Shown here piece by piece: positions 1 through 8,502 of a stretch of DNA of 64,000 nt. How positions within the stretch are numbered: the first letter of the stretch is position 1; the number at the start of each line of letters is the position of its first letter. The DNA is from Massilia sp. Mn16-1_5. Its GTDB lineage: Bacteria; Pseudomonadota; Gammaproteobacteria; Burkholderiales; Burkholderiaceae_D. The stretch is from the NCBI RefSeq assembly GCF_004798585.1, contig NZ_PPXQ01000005.1:248001-312000 (forward strand). The letters run 5' to 3'. The notes below the pieces were generated by a model. It was not told where the DNA came from. It did not search any database and saw nothing but the letters and a program-made list of their open reading frames with translations. Position numbers and translations under genes: made by a program.

Positions 1-439
1 GCATGGCCTGGCGCTGCTTTTCCACCGCCGACAGGGCGCGCCGCTCGCTGGCTTCCAGCTCATCGAGCGCATGGGTGCGCTTGATCAGTTCCGGATCCTG
101 GTCGGGCCGCGCCGTAGCCTGGCGCGTATCGCGCCAGTTCTCGAAGCTGGCGCGTGCCGACTGCGTGTTCGATTGCGCCACCTGGTGCTGCTCGCTGGCC
201 TGCTCCAGGTCCAGGCGCGCGGCATCGCGCCGCTTATCCGCCTGCTCGATCTCGGCGCGCAGGGCGCTAACCTGCCCCGCATCCATGAATTGCTCGACCC
301 TGAGTTCCGGCTCCACGTCCCACAGGTTGTCGACGATCTTGCCGCCGAGTCCGATCAGGAAGCTTGCGAAGGCGAAAGCCACCAGCCACAGCGCGCGCTG
401 CAGCCATTTCTCGGTCAAGCGCAAACCTTTGCTCATCAT
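1..439 (-). CDS. Unknown membrane-anchored coiled-coil protein (3' part cut by window edge)
   Basis: About 146 residues are visible from an ATG at 439; a second ATG follows at 436. A GGGAGG ribosome-binding site precedes them. A hydrophobic segment lies at about residues 14-36 (around ALWLVAFAFASFLIGLGG), which suggests a single N-terminal membrane anchor. It is followed by a charged, Ala/Gln/Glu-rich stretch with heptad character that looks like a coiled coil (about 55-146). The reading frame runs off the left edge, so the C-terminal domain is unseen. I do not recognise the family; the shape (anchor plus long coiled coil) fits an envelope or scaffold protein, but that is only a guess. Confidence 0.7.
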   Translation of the reverse strand, partial: MMSKGLRLTEKWLQRALWLVAFAFASFLIGLGGKIVDNLWDVEPELRVEQFMDAGQVSALRAEIEQADKRRDAARLDLEQASEQHQVAQSNTQSARASFENWRDTRQATARPDQDPELIKRTHALDELEASERRALSAVEKQRQAM

Positions 440-602
440 TCCCTCCCGTCATTAAATAAACGGCGATCATCGTCGAATCGCGCGGGACGGAGCTTGGCAT
501 GGCGCAAGGCGGGATGCCAGCGCGGGGTGACAAGGGAGCGTATGGCGGCACCAGGAGTAGCGCGAAGCGCACCCGCGCCCCGCGTTCAACCCCGGTGGGG
601 AA

Positions 603-1625
<1,023 letters not shown>

Positions 1626-1670
1626 CGGGTTTCCTTGGATTGACTGGGTTTGCCCCGATCCCGCCGCGCC

Positions 1671-1702
1671 AAACAAAACGCCACCTGAATCGAGGCGGCG
1701 TT
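1671..1702 (-). terminator. Attenuator-type terminator in the trpS leader
   Basis: Read on the minus strand, AACGCCGCCT (1702-1693) pairs with AGGTGGCGTT (1686-1677) around a six-base loop and runs into UUUUGUUU. The stem is 10 pairs with one G-U pair. On the plus strand that position would be an A/C mismatch, so the hairpin is best formed by the RNA read toward trpS. No gene ends upstream on this strand, so it is more likely an attenuator than an ordinary terminator. Confidence 0.7.
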
Positions 1703-1738
1703 CATTGAGTCACATCTTCTCGTTACGGCCGCGCGCTG

Positions 1739-1786
1739 TCAGCGGCGCCACCAAGTGCAGAAAGAGTGTGAGTTGATAAATTTCAT
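1739..1786 (-). CDS. Putative Trp leader peptide of trpS
   Basis: A 15-codon frame reads MKFINSHSFCTWWRR and ends with TGA; an in-frame ATG at 1795 would add three residues. Two adjacent Trp codons sit three and four codons before the stop, as in enterobacterial TrpL. GCCGC at 1746-1742, just after the Trp codons, can pair with GCGGC at 1732-1728. That segment can instead pair with GCCGC at 1699-1695 inside the terminator stem, giving the usual 1:2, 2:3, 3:4 scheme. No clear ribosome-binding site is seen; a TTGACA at 1822-1817 could place the transcript start very near the ATG. Confidence 0.6.
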   Translation of the reverse strand: MKFINSHSFCTWWRR

Positions 1787-1793
1787 GGATGGC

Positions 1794-1822
1794 ATGTTTG
1801 CAGGTTGGCGGCGCGCTGTCAA
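1794..1822 (-). promoter_or_regulatory. Possible promoter of the trpS leader
   Basis: A consensus -35 box TTGACA lies at 1822-1817 on the minus strand. With a 17-base spacer the -10 would be AAACAT (1799-1794), which matches the consensus only in part. Transcription would then begin close to the leader ATG at 1786. Confidence 0.35.
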
Positions 1823-1993
1823 CCGGAAGTGGAAACAGGACCGCGACGGGGGAAGCGGTTCCGTCCGGCCATGAAGGAGCCGCCCGGTTCACGGGCGGCA
1901 GCAGATCCAGACAAGTCGATTATTCCGAACTTTATCTTTTCGGCGACCGTCTAAAAGTTTTTTGTTGTTAAAATTCTAATAAGTGATGAACCT

Positions 1994-4312
1994 ATGAATA
2001 ACACGAGCCCGAACAGCCAGCCCCGCCCTCTTGAACTCTGGGGCGGCCTCGAATGTACCGTGAACCGTGTGCAAGACGAATACTTCAGCCAGCTCGACCG
2101 CAATGGCCACGCGCTGCGCAACTGCGACATCGGCCGCTTTGCCGCCACCGGCATCCGCGCCATCCGCTATCCTATCCTGTGGGAACGTACCGCCCCGGAC
2201 GGCATCGACAAGGCCGACTGGAGCTGGCCGGACGAGCGCCTCCCGCTCCTCCGCGATGCGGGCGTGACGCCGATCGCCGGCCTGATCCACCACGGCAGCG
2301 GCCCGCGCGACACCAGCCTGCTCGACCCCGCCTTCCCGGAGCGCCTCGCCGAATACGCCGGCGCCGTCGCCGCCCGCTATCCCTGGCTCGAGTACTACAC
2401 CCCCGTCAACGAACCCTGCACCACCGCGCGCTTCGCCGGCCTGTACGGCGTCTGGTATCCGCATGCGCGCGACGACAAATCCTTCATCCAGGCCCTCCTG
2501 ATCCAGTGCCGCGCCGTCGTGCTCTGCATGCGCGAGATCCGCAAGGTCAACCCAAACGCCAAATTGGTCCAGACCGACGACTTGGGTAAAACCTACAGCA
2601 CGCCGGAACTGGCCCGTGTCGCCGAGTTCTACAACGAGCGCCGCTGGCTGGCCTGGGACCTGCTGTGCGGCACCGTCGGGCCCGAACACAAGCTGTGGAA
2701 ATATCTCACCGGCACCGGCGTCGACGTCGCCGACCTGCTCTGGTTCCGCGAGAACACCTGCCCGCCCGACCTGATCGGCGTGAATTACTACGTCACCAGC
2801 GAGCGCTGGCTCGACCACCGTCCGGAGCGCTATCCGCAGCATCACCGCGGCGTGGCCGACGGCATTCCCTGCGCGGACATCGAGGCTTCGCGCGCACTGG
2901 CCACACCGACGGCCGGCATCGCGCCCCTGCTGACCGAGGTCTGGGAACGCTACCGCCTGCCGCTGGCGATCACCGAAGCCCACATCGACGCGAATCGCGA
3001 AGACCAATTGCGCTGGCTGCTGGAAATCTGGCAGGCGGCCGAGAACGTGCGCGCCAACGGCGTCGACCTGCGCGCCGTCACCGTCTGGTCGCTGCTCGGT
3101 TCCTTCGACTGGAACAGCCTGGTCACCCAGAACCGCGGCTACTACGAACCGGGCCCCTTCGACGTACGCTCGCCGATGCCGCGCCCGACCGCGCTGGCCG
3201 CGATGATGCGCGAACTGGCATCCGGCCAGCCGCTCACCAACCCGGTGCTGCGCGGCCAGGGCTGGTGGCGCCGTCCGAACCGTTTCCTGTGCCCACCGGT
3301 CGCGACGCCCGCTGCGCTCACCTCGATCCCGGCGCCGGCCCAGCGCCTTGCTGGCATCAGCGCCGCGCCGATCCTGATCACGGGCGCGACCGGCACCCTG
3401 GGCCGCGCCTTTGCGCGCCTGTGCCAGAAGCGCAACCTGGCCTATAAACTGCTGTCGCGCCAGGACATGGACATCGCCGACCCGGCGTCGGTCGAACGCG
3501 CGCTGGCCCACTACAAGCCCTGGGCGCTGATCAACACCAGCGGCTATGTGCGCGTGGACGACGCCGAGCGGGAAGCGGAGCGCTGCATGCGCGAGAACAC
3601 GCAAGGTGCCGCGATCCTGGCCGCGGCCTGCGCGCGCCATGGCGTGCATCTGACGACCTTCTCGAGCGACCTGGTATTCGACGGCCGATCGGCGCGCCCG
3701 TATGTCGAAAGCGATCCGGTCACGCCCTTGAATGTCTACGGCCGCAGCAAGGCCGAGTCCGAGCAGGCCGTGCTGGCCGCGCACCCGGGCGCCCTGGTGG
3801 TGCGCACCAGCGCCTTCTTCGGCCCCTGGGACCGCCATAATTTCGTCACCCTGGCGCTGAACGCCCTCGAGCGGGGCGAGACCTTCGCCGCGGCCGACGA
3901 CATGACGGTGTCGCCGACCTATGTGCCGGACCTGGTGCACACCTGCCTGGATCTCGCCATCGACCGCGAATCCGGGGTCTGGCACCTGAACAACAGCGGA
4001 TCGGTCACCTGGTACGAACTGGCGAAGCTGGCGGCGGAAAAAGCCGGCATCAGTAGCGCCACGCTGGTGGCCCAGTCCTCCTCCGCGCTGGGTATGCCCG
4101 CTGCACGTCCGGCCTACAGCGTCCTGCACAGCGAACGCGGCGTCCTGCTGCCGAAGCTGGAGAACGCGCTGGAGCGCTACATCGAACTGCGCGGTGTCGA
4201 CGATCCGGAGTACGAAGAGCTGGTCAAGACGATGGAGACGCGGGTGCCTGCCGCCAGCGGCCATCGCCAGCAGGAAGAAACGCCGGCCGAAGCGGTCGCC
4301 GGTCAGCTCTGA
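1994..4312 (+). CDS. Fusion of GH1-like glycosidase and dTDP-4-dehydrorhamnose reductase-like domain
   Basis: A 772-residue two-domain protein. Residues 1-430 resemble glycoside hydrolase family 1, with the acid/base motif TPVNEP (139-141) and an ITEAH nucleophile motif (E328) in place of the usual ITENG. After a Pro/Ala linker, residues 455-735 form an RfbD-type short-chain reductase, with the Rossmann motif TGATGTLG (463-470) and the YGRSK catalytic motif (582-586). No signal peptide is seen, so it is probably cytosolic. It is a single-gene unit, divergent from trpS. Joining a glycosidase to a deoxysugar reductase suggests a role in building or remodelling a surface polysaccharide or glycoside; the substrate is not evident. 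Confidence 0.88.
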   Translation: MNNTSPNSQPRPLELWGGLECTVNRVQDEYFSQLDRNGHALRNCDIGRFAATGIRAIRYPILWERTAPDGIDKADWSWPDERLPLLRDAGVTPIAGLIHHGSGPRDTSLLDPAFPERLAEYAGAVAARYPWLEYYTPVNEPCTTARFAGLYGVWYPHARDDKSFIQALLIQCRAVVLCMREIRKVNPNAKLVQTDDLGKTYSTPELARVAEFYNERRWLAWDLLCGTVGPEHKLWKYLTGTGVDVADLLWFRENTCPPDLIGVNYYVTSERWLDHRPERYPQHHRGVADGIPCADIEASRALATPTAGIAPLLTEVWERYRLPLAITEAHIDANREDQLRWLLEIWQAAENVRANGVDLRAVTVWSLLGSFDWNSLVTQNRGYYEPGPFDVRSPMPRPTALAAMMRELASGQPLTNPVLRGQGWWRRPNRFLCPPVATPAALTSIPAPAQRLAGISAAPILITGATGTLGRAFARLCQKRNLAYKLLSRQDMDIADPASVERALAHYKPWALINTSGYVRVDDAEREAERCMRENTQGAAILAAACARHGVHLTTFSSDLVFDGRSARPYVESDPVTPLNVYGRSKAESEQAVLAAHPGALVVRTSAFFGPWDRHNFVTLALNALERGETFAAADDMTVSPTYVPDLVHTCLDLAIDRESGVWHLNNSGSVTWYELAKLAAEKAGISSATLVAQSSSALGMPAARPAYSVLHSERGVLLPKLENALERYIELRGVDDPEYEELVKTMETRVPAASGHRQQEETPAEAVAGQL

Positions 4313-4896
4313 ACGTAGGTATTCCGGTAGGTCTGCGGCACCTCATAGGGCAGCAGCTTGCCCATGAGGGCCGCTACGACCAGGCTCGAGACCAGGACGC
4401 CGGCGCACACCGGCACGACCAGCGCCGCCGTCCCCGCGCGCCGCGCCAGCGCGCAGCCCAGGTGGGTGAACAGCGCCAGCACCGCCAGGAAATAATAGGG
4501 CACGAAAAACAGCTGGTAAGGCCAGACCTGCAGTCCGGCCGCTGCGAAGTGGACGTTCGTGTCCAGATCCAGCACGGCCCGCCCGAACAGGACTGCCGAC
4601 ACGTGAATCAGCAGGAACAGCGCCAGGTAGGCGCCGGACGCCGCCTGCAGCCGCGCGATCCGGTCCATGCGCCGCTTCCCCGCCAGCAGGCGCAGGCCGC
4701 TCCCTGCCTGCGCCGCCACCGCGAGCAGCAGGATAATCTCGACCAGCGGCTGCCGGTACACGACCCGCGCCGCTTCCATGAAGCGCAGGTGGGCGGCGAT
4801 GCCGCCCAGCGCCGCCAGGTGATTCGCCAAATGCATCAAGACGAAGACGCCGACCAGCAGCGCGCCGGCGCGGTGCAGCTTGCGCACTGCCCTCAT
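4303..4896 (-). CDS. Multi-pass membrane protein, cytochrome b/SdhC-like
   Basis: 197 residues with about five hydrophobic helices (roughly 11-31, 51-71, 88-106, 129-150, 155-178). Histidines lie inside helices at positions 22, 26, 98 and 145, which could ligand haem as in succinate dehydrogenase cytochrome b-type subunits. The start at 4896 has a GGAGAG site, and its ATGA overlaps the stop of the P450 gene upstream, so the two are translationally coupled. I infer it may be an electron-transfer or anchoring partner of that P450. The last bases overlap the convergent glycosidase fusion gene by ten bases. Confidence 0.75.
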   Translation of the reverse strand: MRAVRKLHRAGALLVGVFVLMHLANHLAALGGIAAHLRFMEAARVVYRQPLVEIILLLAVAAQAGSGLRLLAGKRRMDRIARLQAASGAYLALFLLIHVSAVLFGRAVLDLDTNVHFAAAGLQVWPYQLFFVPYYFLAVLALFTHLGCALARRAGTAALVVPVCAGVLVSSLVVAALMGKLLPYEVPQTYRNTYVQS

Positions 4897-6314
4897 GCTT
4901 CTCTCCTTTCCAGCACCAGCCGCAGCGGCTCGCGCGGGCGCAGCGTGATGTTGAACACAGGTTCGGGCGGCGCCATGTTGTCGCGCGGCCGCACTGTAAA
5001 ACGCTGCAGGAACATCGCCGCGATGACGGTCATCTCGGCCAGCGCCAGGTGCTGGCCGATGCACACGCGCGGGCCGGTACCGAAGGGCATCCAGGCGCCG
5101 CGCACGCGGTCGGACGCATCGCCGGCGAAGCGCTCGGGACGGAATGCCTCCGGCTCCGGAAACAGGCGCGGATCGCGTTGCAGCAGGCCGACCGGCACCG
5201 TGAACATGGTGCGCGCCGGGAAGCGCCAGCCGCCGAGCGCGATCGGCTGCCGGGTGCGGCGCGTCAGCAGTACCGGCGCGGCCGGATACAGGCGCAGCGT
5301 TTCCTGCAGCGTGCGCTTCAAATGACCGAGCTGCGGCAGGTCCGATGCGGCCGGGACGCGGCCTTGCAGGACCGAGTCGACTTCTTCACGCGCGGCCGTC
5401 TGGGCCGCCGGGTTGGCGGCCATGCACCAGGCCCACCAGGTCAGCGTGGCGGCGGCCGTTTCGTGGCCGGCGAGGAAGGCCGTCATGCACTCGTCCTGCA
5501 CTGCCCGCAAGGGCCAGGCGGCGGGATCGGTGCGGTGCAGGGCGAGCAAGCGGGTCAGCAGGTCGGCCGGCCATTCCTCTTGCGCCAGCGCCAGGCGCGC
5601 CGTCACATGGCGTTCGATTAGTCCGCGCAGCACCCGCATCGCACGGCGCTTGGGTGCCTTCCAGGGCATCCAGTCCGGCCAGCTCGCCGGCCAGTACATC
5701 TCCGCATTCCCCGCCACCGAGACCGTGTGCACGGCGCGTTCGGCCAGCCGCGCATCGGCATCGATCGCGCTCGAAAACATGGTGCGCAGGATGACGTCCA
5801 TGCCGAGCGAGGTAAACGCCTGTTCGATGGGCCAGCCCTCTTCGCCCGCGCGCCAACCGGCGAAGGCCTGCTGCGCCGCGGTCGCAATGACGGGCACGTA
5901 GGATTGCGAAGCCTTGGGCGTAAAGGCCGGCTGCAGGGCCTGGCGCCGTGCCAGCCAGAGCGGACCTTCGGCCGTCAGCACGCTGCGGCCGTGCAGCTGC
6001 GACATCACCGCGATGCCGCGCTCCCAGCGCACCAGCTGCTCGTGCTGTGTGATCAGCAGTTCGCGCACGAGGGCCGGATCGGTAAGCACGACCTGATGCT
6101 CGGGCCAGATGCGCAGGTGCACGACGTCGCCATGCTGCCGGCGCCAGCGCTCGAGGGAGCCGAGCGGGTCGCGCGACATCGCGCGCAGCAGGCCCCAACC
6201 GGTCAGGCCGGGCGCCGGTCCGGGCGGCCAGATCGAGGGCGCGCGCGATTGGTCGAGGGGCCGCGGCACTGCGGCGGCGTGGAAGGGACATCCGGAAGTC
6301 GTGTCAGGTTTCAT
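4893..6314 (-). CDS. Cytochrome P450
   Basis: A 473-residue haem-thiolate monooxygenase. The I-helix motif AGHET is at 282-286, the K-helix ETLR at 338-341, and the haem-binding loop FGTGPRVCIG places the axial cysteine at 418. There is no N-terminal membrane anchor, so it is probably soluble. The ATG at 6314 is chosen because upstream in-frame residues look unconserved. It is followed by a coupled membrane protein and is divergent from an AraC-type regulator 100 bases away, which probably controls it. Hydroxylation substrate unknown; no ferredoxin gene is adjacent. Confidence 0.95.
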   Translation of the reverse strand: MKPDTTSGCPFHAAAVPRPLDQSRAPSIWPPGPAPGLTGWGLLRAMSRDPLGSLERWRRQHGDVVHLRIWPEHQVVLTDPALVRELLITQHEQLVRWERGIAVMSQLHGRSVLTAEGPLWLARRQALQPAFTPKASQSYVPVIATAAQQAFAGWRAGEEGWPIEQAFTSLGMDVILRTMFSSAIDADARLAERAVHTVSVAGNAEMYWPASWPDWMPWKAPKRRAMRVLRGLIERHVTARLALAQEEWPADLLTRLLALHRTDPAAWPLRAVQDECMTAFLAGHETAAATLTWWAWCMAANPAAQTAAREEVDSVLQGRVPAASDLPQLGHLKRTLQETLRLYPAAPVLLTRRTRQPIALGGWRFPARTMFTVPVGLLQRDPRLFPEPEAFRPERFAGDASDRVRGAWMPFGTGPRVCIGQHLALAEMTVIAAMFLQRFTVRPRDNMAPPEPVFNITLRPREPLRLVLERREA

Positions 6315-6362
6315 GGCACCGATTCTCCGGCGTGCCGCAAGTCGGGTCTTGTACGAAAGCGA

Positions 6363-6377
6363 CATGCACAGAGCATG
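6363..6377. promoter_or_regulatory. Palindrome between P450 and AraC-type genes
   Basis: CATGC-ACAGA-GCATG is a perfect five-base inverted repeat in the 100-base divergent gap. It is a candidate operator for the neighbouring AraC-type regulator. Nearby, TGACA occurs twice in direct orientation (6377-6388). Confidence 0.4.
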
Positions 6378-6414
6378 ACATTTTGACAGCATTTCCTTGC
6401 TATACTCGGCGCCC

Positions 6415-7332
6415 ATGGCTGCCCGACCTTGCATCGTACCTCCCTCGCCGCTCGGACGCGCTCCCCGCGCCCCGCGCGCGGACGGCGCCGCATGCGAATG
6501 GCTGCGTCTGGCGCCGGCATCGCTGCAGGGCGCCCTGCTCGCGCTGATCACGCGCGACACCACCGGCCTGGTGCTGAGCGATGCGCAGCGTCTCACGCAC
6601 TTTCCGGCTTCGCCCTTCGTCACCCTGTCCTGGTTCCGCGGCGCCGACGTCGGCCTGGTGACGCCGGAACCGTCCTGGTCGCCTTTCGGCGCGCCGGTCG
6701 TCATCTCCGGCAGCCAGTCGCATCCGACCGTGAGCTGGGCGCCGACCACCGGCTACGGCCACGTCCTCTGCTTCAATGCGGACGCGGCACGGGCGCTGTT
6801 CGGGCTGGATCTGGCGGCGATCCAGGACCGCTTCGTTTCCGTCGACGAGGCAATCGGTCCCGAATTCGCTCCCCTGTGGGCCGATCTTTTCGCCAGCAGC
6901 GACGCCGACGTGCCCGCCGTGCTGGAGCGCCACCTCGCCCGCCGTTGGCAAGTCCTGCAGGGACGCGATTCAATCCGCCCTTCGCTGCAGCAGCTGGGAC
7001 GGCACTGGGTCGAGCGCCTGGCCTGGCAGGCCGGCCAGTGGGCGCGGGTGCACAGTCCGCGCCACGTCGAGCGCCGCGTGAAATCCTTCAGCGGCCGCTC
7101 GCTGCGCGAATGGCAGTCCATCGTGCGCACCGAAGGCCTGTTCTTCGCCGCGCGCGAGCGCCACGAAGCAGGCCTGCCCTTCGACTGGCCCACGCTGGCG
7201 CTGGACCAGGGTTTTACGGACCAGGCGCACATGATCCGCAGCGTCAAGCGCATCACGGGATTTTCGCCGACCGAGTTCGCCGAACGTTTCACCGATGACG
7301 AATCGTTCTGGATGTATCGCCTGTGGATGTAG
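6415..7332 (+). CDS. AraC-type helix-turn-helix regulator
   Basis: 305 residues; the C-terminal part (about 215-300) looks like an AraC/HTH_18 DNA-binding domain, including a second helix-turn-helix near ALDQGFTDQAHMIRSVKRITG and the typical GFSPTEF ending. The N-terminal ~200 residues would bind an effector or dimerise, but no ligand is apparent. The ATG at 6415 lacks a ribosome-binding site, and a TATACT box at 6401-6406 lies so close that the message may be nearly leaderless. Divergent from the P450 operon, which it most likely regulates. Confidence 0.85.
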   Translation: MAARPCIVPPSPLGRAPRAPRADGAACEWLRLAPASLQGALLALITRDTTGLVLSDAQRLTHFPASPFVTLSWFRGADVGLVTPEPSWSPFGAPVVISGSQSHPTVSWAPTTGYGHVLCFNADAARALFGLDLAAIQDRFVSVDEAIGPEFAPLWADLFASSDADVPAVLERHLARRWQVLQGRDSIRPSLQQLGRHWVERLAWQAGQWARVHSPRHVERRVKSFSGRSLREWQSIVRTEGLFFAARERHEAGLPFDWPTLALDQGFTDQAHMIRSVKRITGFSPTEFAERFTDDESFWMYRLWM

Positions 7333-7475
7333 AGGGACGGCTGCGGGGAGGATGCAAGCTTGCTGATTTGTCTCACATTGCAGGGGAGCGGCCCCGAAAT
7401 GTTGCCAACTATCATTGACTGTCGTTTATAAATCAGCTGAAAATCAATAGCAACAAATCAACAAGGAGTTCATCC

Positions 7476-8381
7476 GTGCACACTTCCGCTTTCCTGTTCG
7501 CCCTCGGCATGGCCTTCGGCTGTTCTTCCGCCCTTGCGCAGGGAGTGGGGTCGGCAGCGGGTGAAGTCACCCTCAGACTGCCCGGCGGCGGCATCTACAT
7601 TGGCACGGTCACCAACGGCGTCCCCGACGGCAAAGGTTACTTCCAGGATGCCGACGGCATGCAGTACGAGGGCGAGGTGCACATGGGACGGCGTACCGGC
7701 CTTGCCGAGGCACTTTTCCCGAATGGCAACCGTTACAAGGGAGAATGGAAGGATGGCAAGCCGGACGGCAATGGCACCATGACCTATATGCTCGGCGGCA
7801 GTTACGAAGGCCGCTGGCGCGAGGGCGTACGCGACGGCCGCGGCGTCATGACCTTTGCCGGCAGCGGCCGCCGCGCCGAGGTCGGCTTCGTGGACGGCGA
7901 GCGCATCGACGCGAAGATGCCTGCGCCGGAACCGGATCCACCCAAACAACAATACGCGCTGCGCGACGCCAACGCGAAGATCGGTTCCCACTTCTCGCAC
8001 AAGATCAGCACCTCGGCGATCCCGCTGAACGCCGGATGGGAACAATTGACGCCGGCGCAGCAGCGCATGGTCCGCGATCGCTACCCGGCGCTGGACGAGG
8101 CGGACGAACCGCCCTATCCGGTGAAGGGGCCGCAGACATTCTATGCCAGGCTGGCCGAGCTGAGCGGCAAGTACCAACTCAACGAGGACCTGCGCATCTA
8201 CGTGCTGATCGGCGCGGACGGCAAGGTGGCGTCGGTGACCTCGATGGGGATCGAGGACCCGGAAGCGAGGCGCCTGGCCGGGGTGCTCGCCGGGCTCGTG
8301 CAGTACAAGCCGGCGCGCTGCGGCGGCCAGCCCTGCCAGATGATGGTGCCCTTCAATATGCGTCTGAGCGTGACCTACTGA
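7476..8381 (+). CDS. Exported MORN-repeat protein with TonB-like C-terminus
   Basis: 301 residues starting at a GTG with AAGGAG eight bases upstream. Residues 1-22 form a signal peptide ending ALAQ. Four MORN-like repeats follow (about 35-130; for example NRYKGEWKDGKPDGNG). The last 75 residues (DLRIYVLIGADGKV...) resemble the C-terminal domain of TonB, suggesting a periplasmic protein-binding or scaffold role. Transcribed alone; the gap at 7333-7475 holds no other gene. Confidence 0.8.
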   Translation: MHTSAFLFALGMAFGCSSALAQGVGSAAGEVTLRLPGGGIYIGTVTNGVPDGKGYFQDADGMQYEGEVHMGRRTGLAEALFPNGNRYKGEWKDGKPDGNGTMTYMLGGSYEGRWREGVRDGRGVMTFAGSGRRAEVGFVDGERIDAKMPAPEPDPPKQQYALRDANAKIGSHFSHKISTSAIPLNAGWEQLTPAQQRMVRDRYPALDEADEPPYPVKGPQTFYARLAELSGKYQLNEDLRIYVLIGADGKVASVTSMGIEDPEARRLAGVLAGLVQYKPARCGGQPCQMMVPFNMRLSVTY

Positions 8382-8458
8382 GCAGGATTCCCGTCTCACG
8401 AATCATGCATGACCGGGGCAGCCCCGCTGCCCTCGCTGCGGCCGCACCGGGCCGCCGT

Positions 8459-8466
8459 TATAAAAT
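8459..8466 (+). promoter_or_regulatory. -10-like TATAAAAT ahead of the antiporter gene
   Basis: TATAAAAT lies 36 bases before the GTG of the downstream gene. No convincing -35 box is seen. Confidence 0.3.
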
Positions 8467-8502
8467 GCCAATGCCAGTCAACAACCGCAAAGGCCGCCCT
8501 CC

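Noticed and set aside
1671-1795. T-box riboswitch for trpS
   Set aside because: No T-box core sequence or specifier loop; the elements fit ribosome-mediated attenuation, and T-boxes are not expected in betaproteobacteria.
1976-4264. Very long minus-strand open frame (762 codons) opposite the glycosidase fusion
   Set aside because: GC-rich codon shadow; the plus-strand protein has clear domains and motifs while the antisense translation is Arg/Gly/His-rich with no recognisable family.
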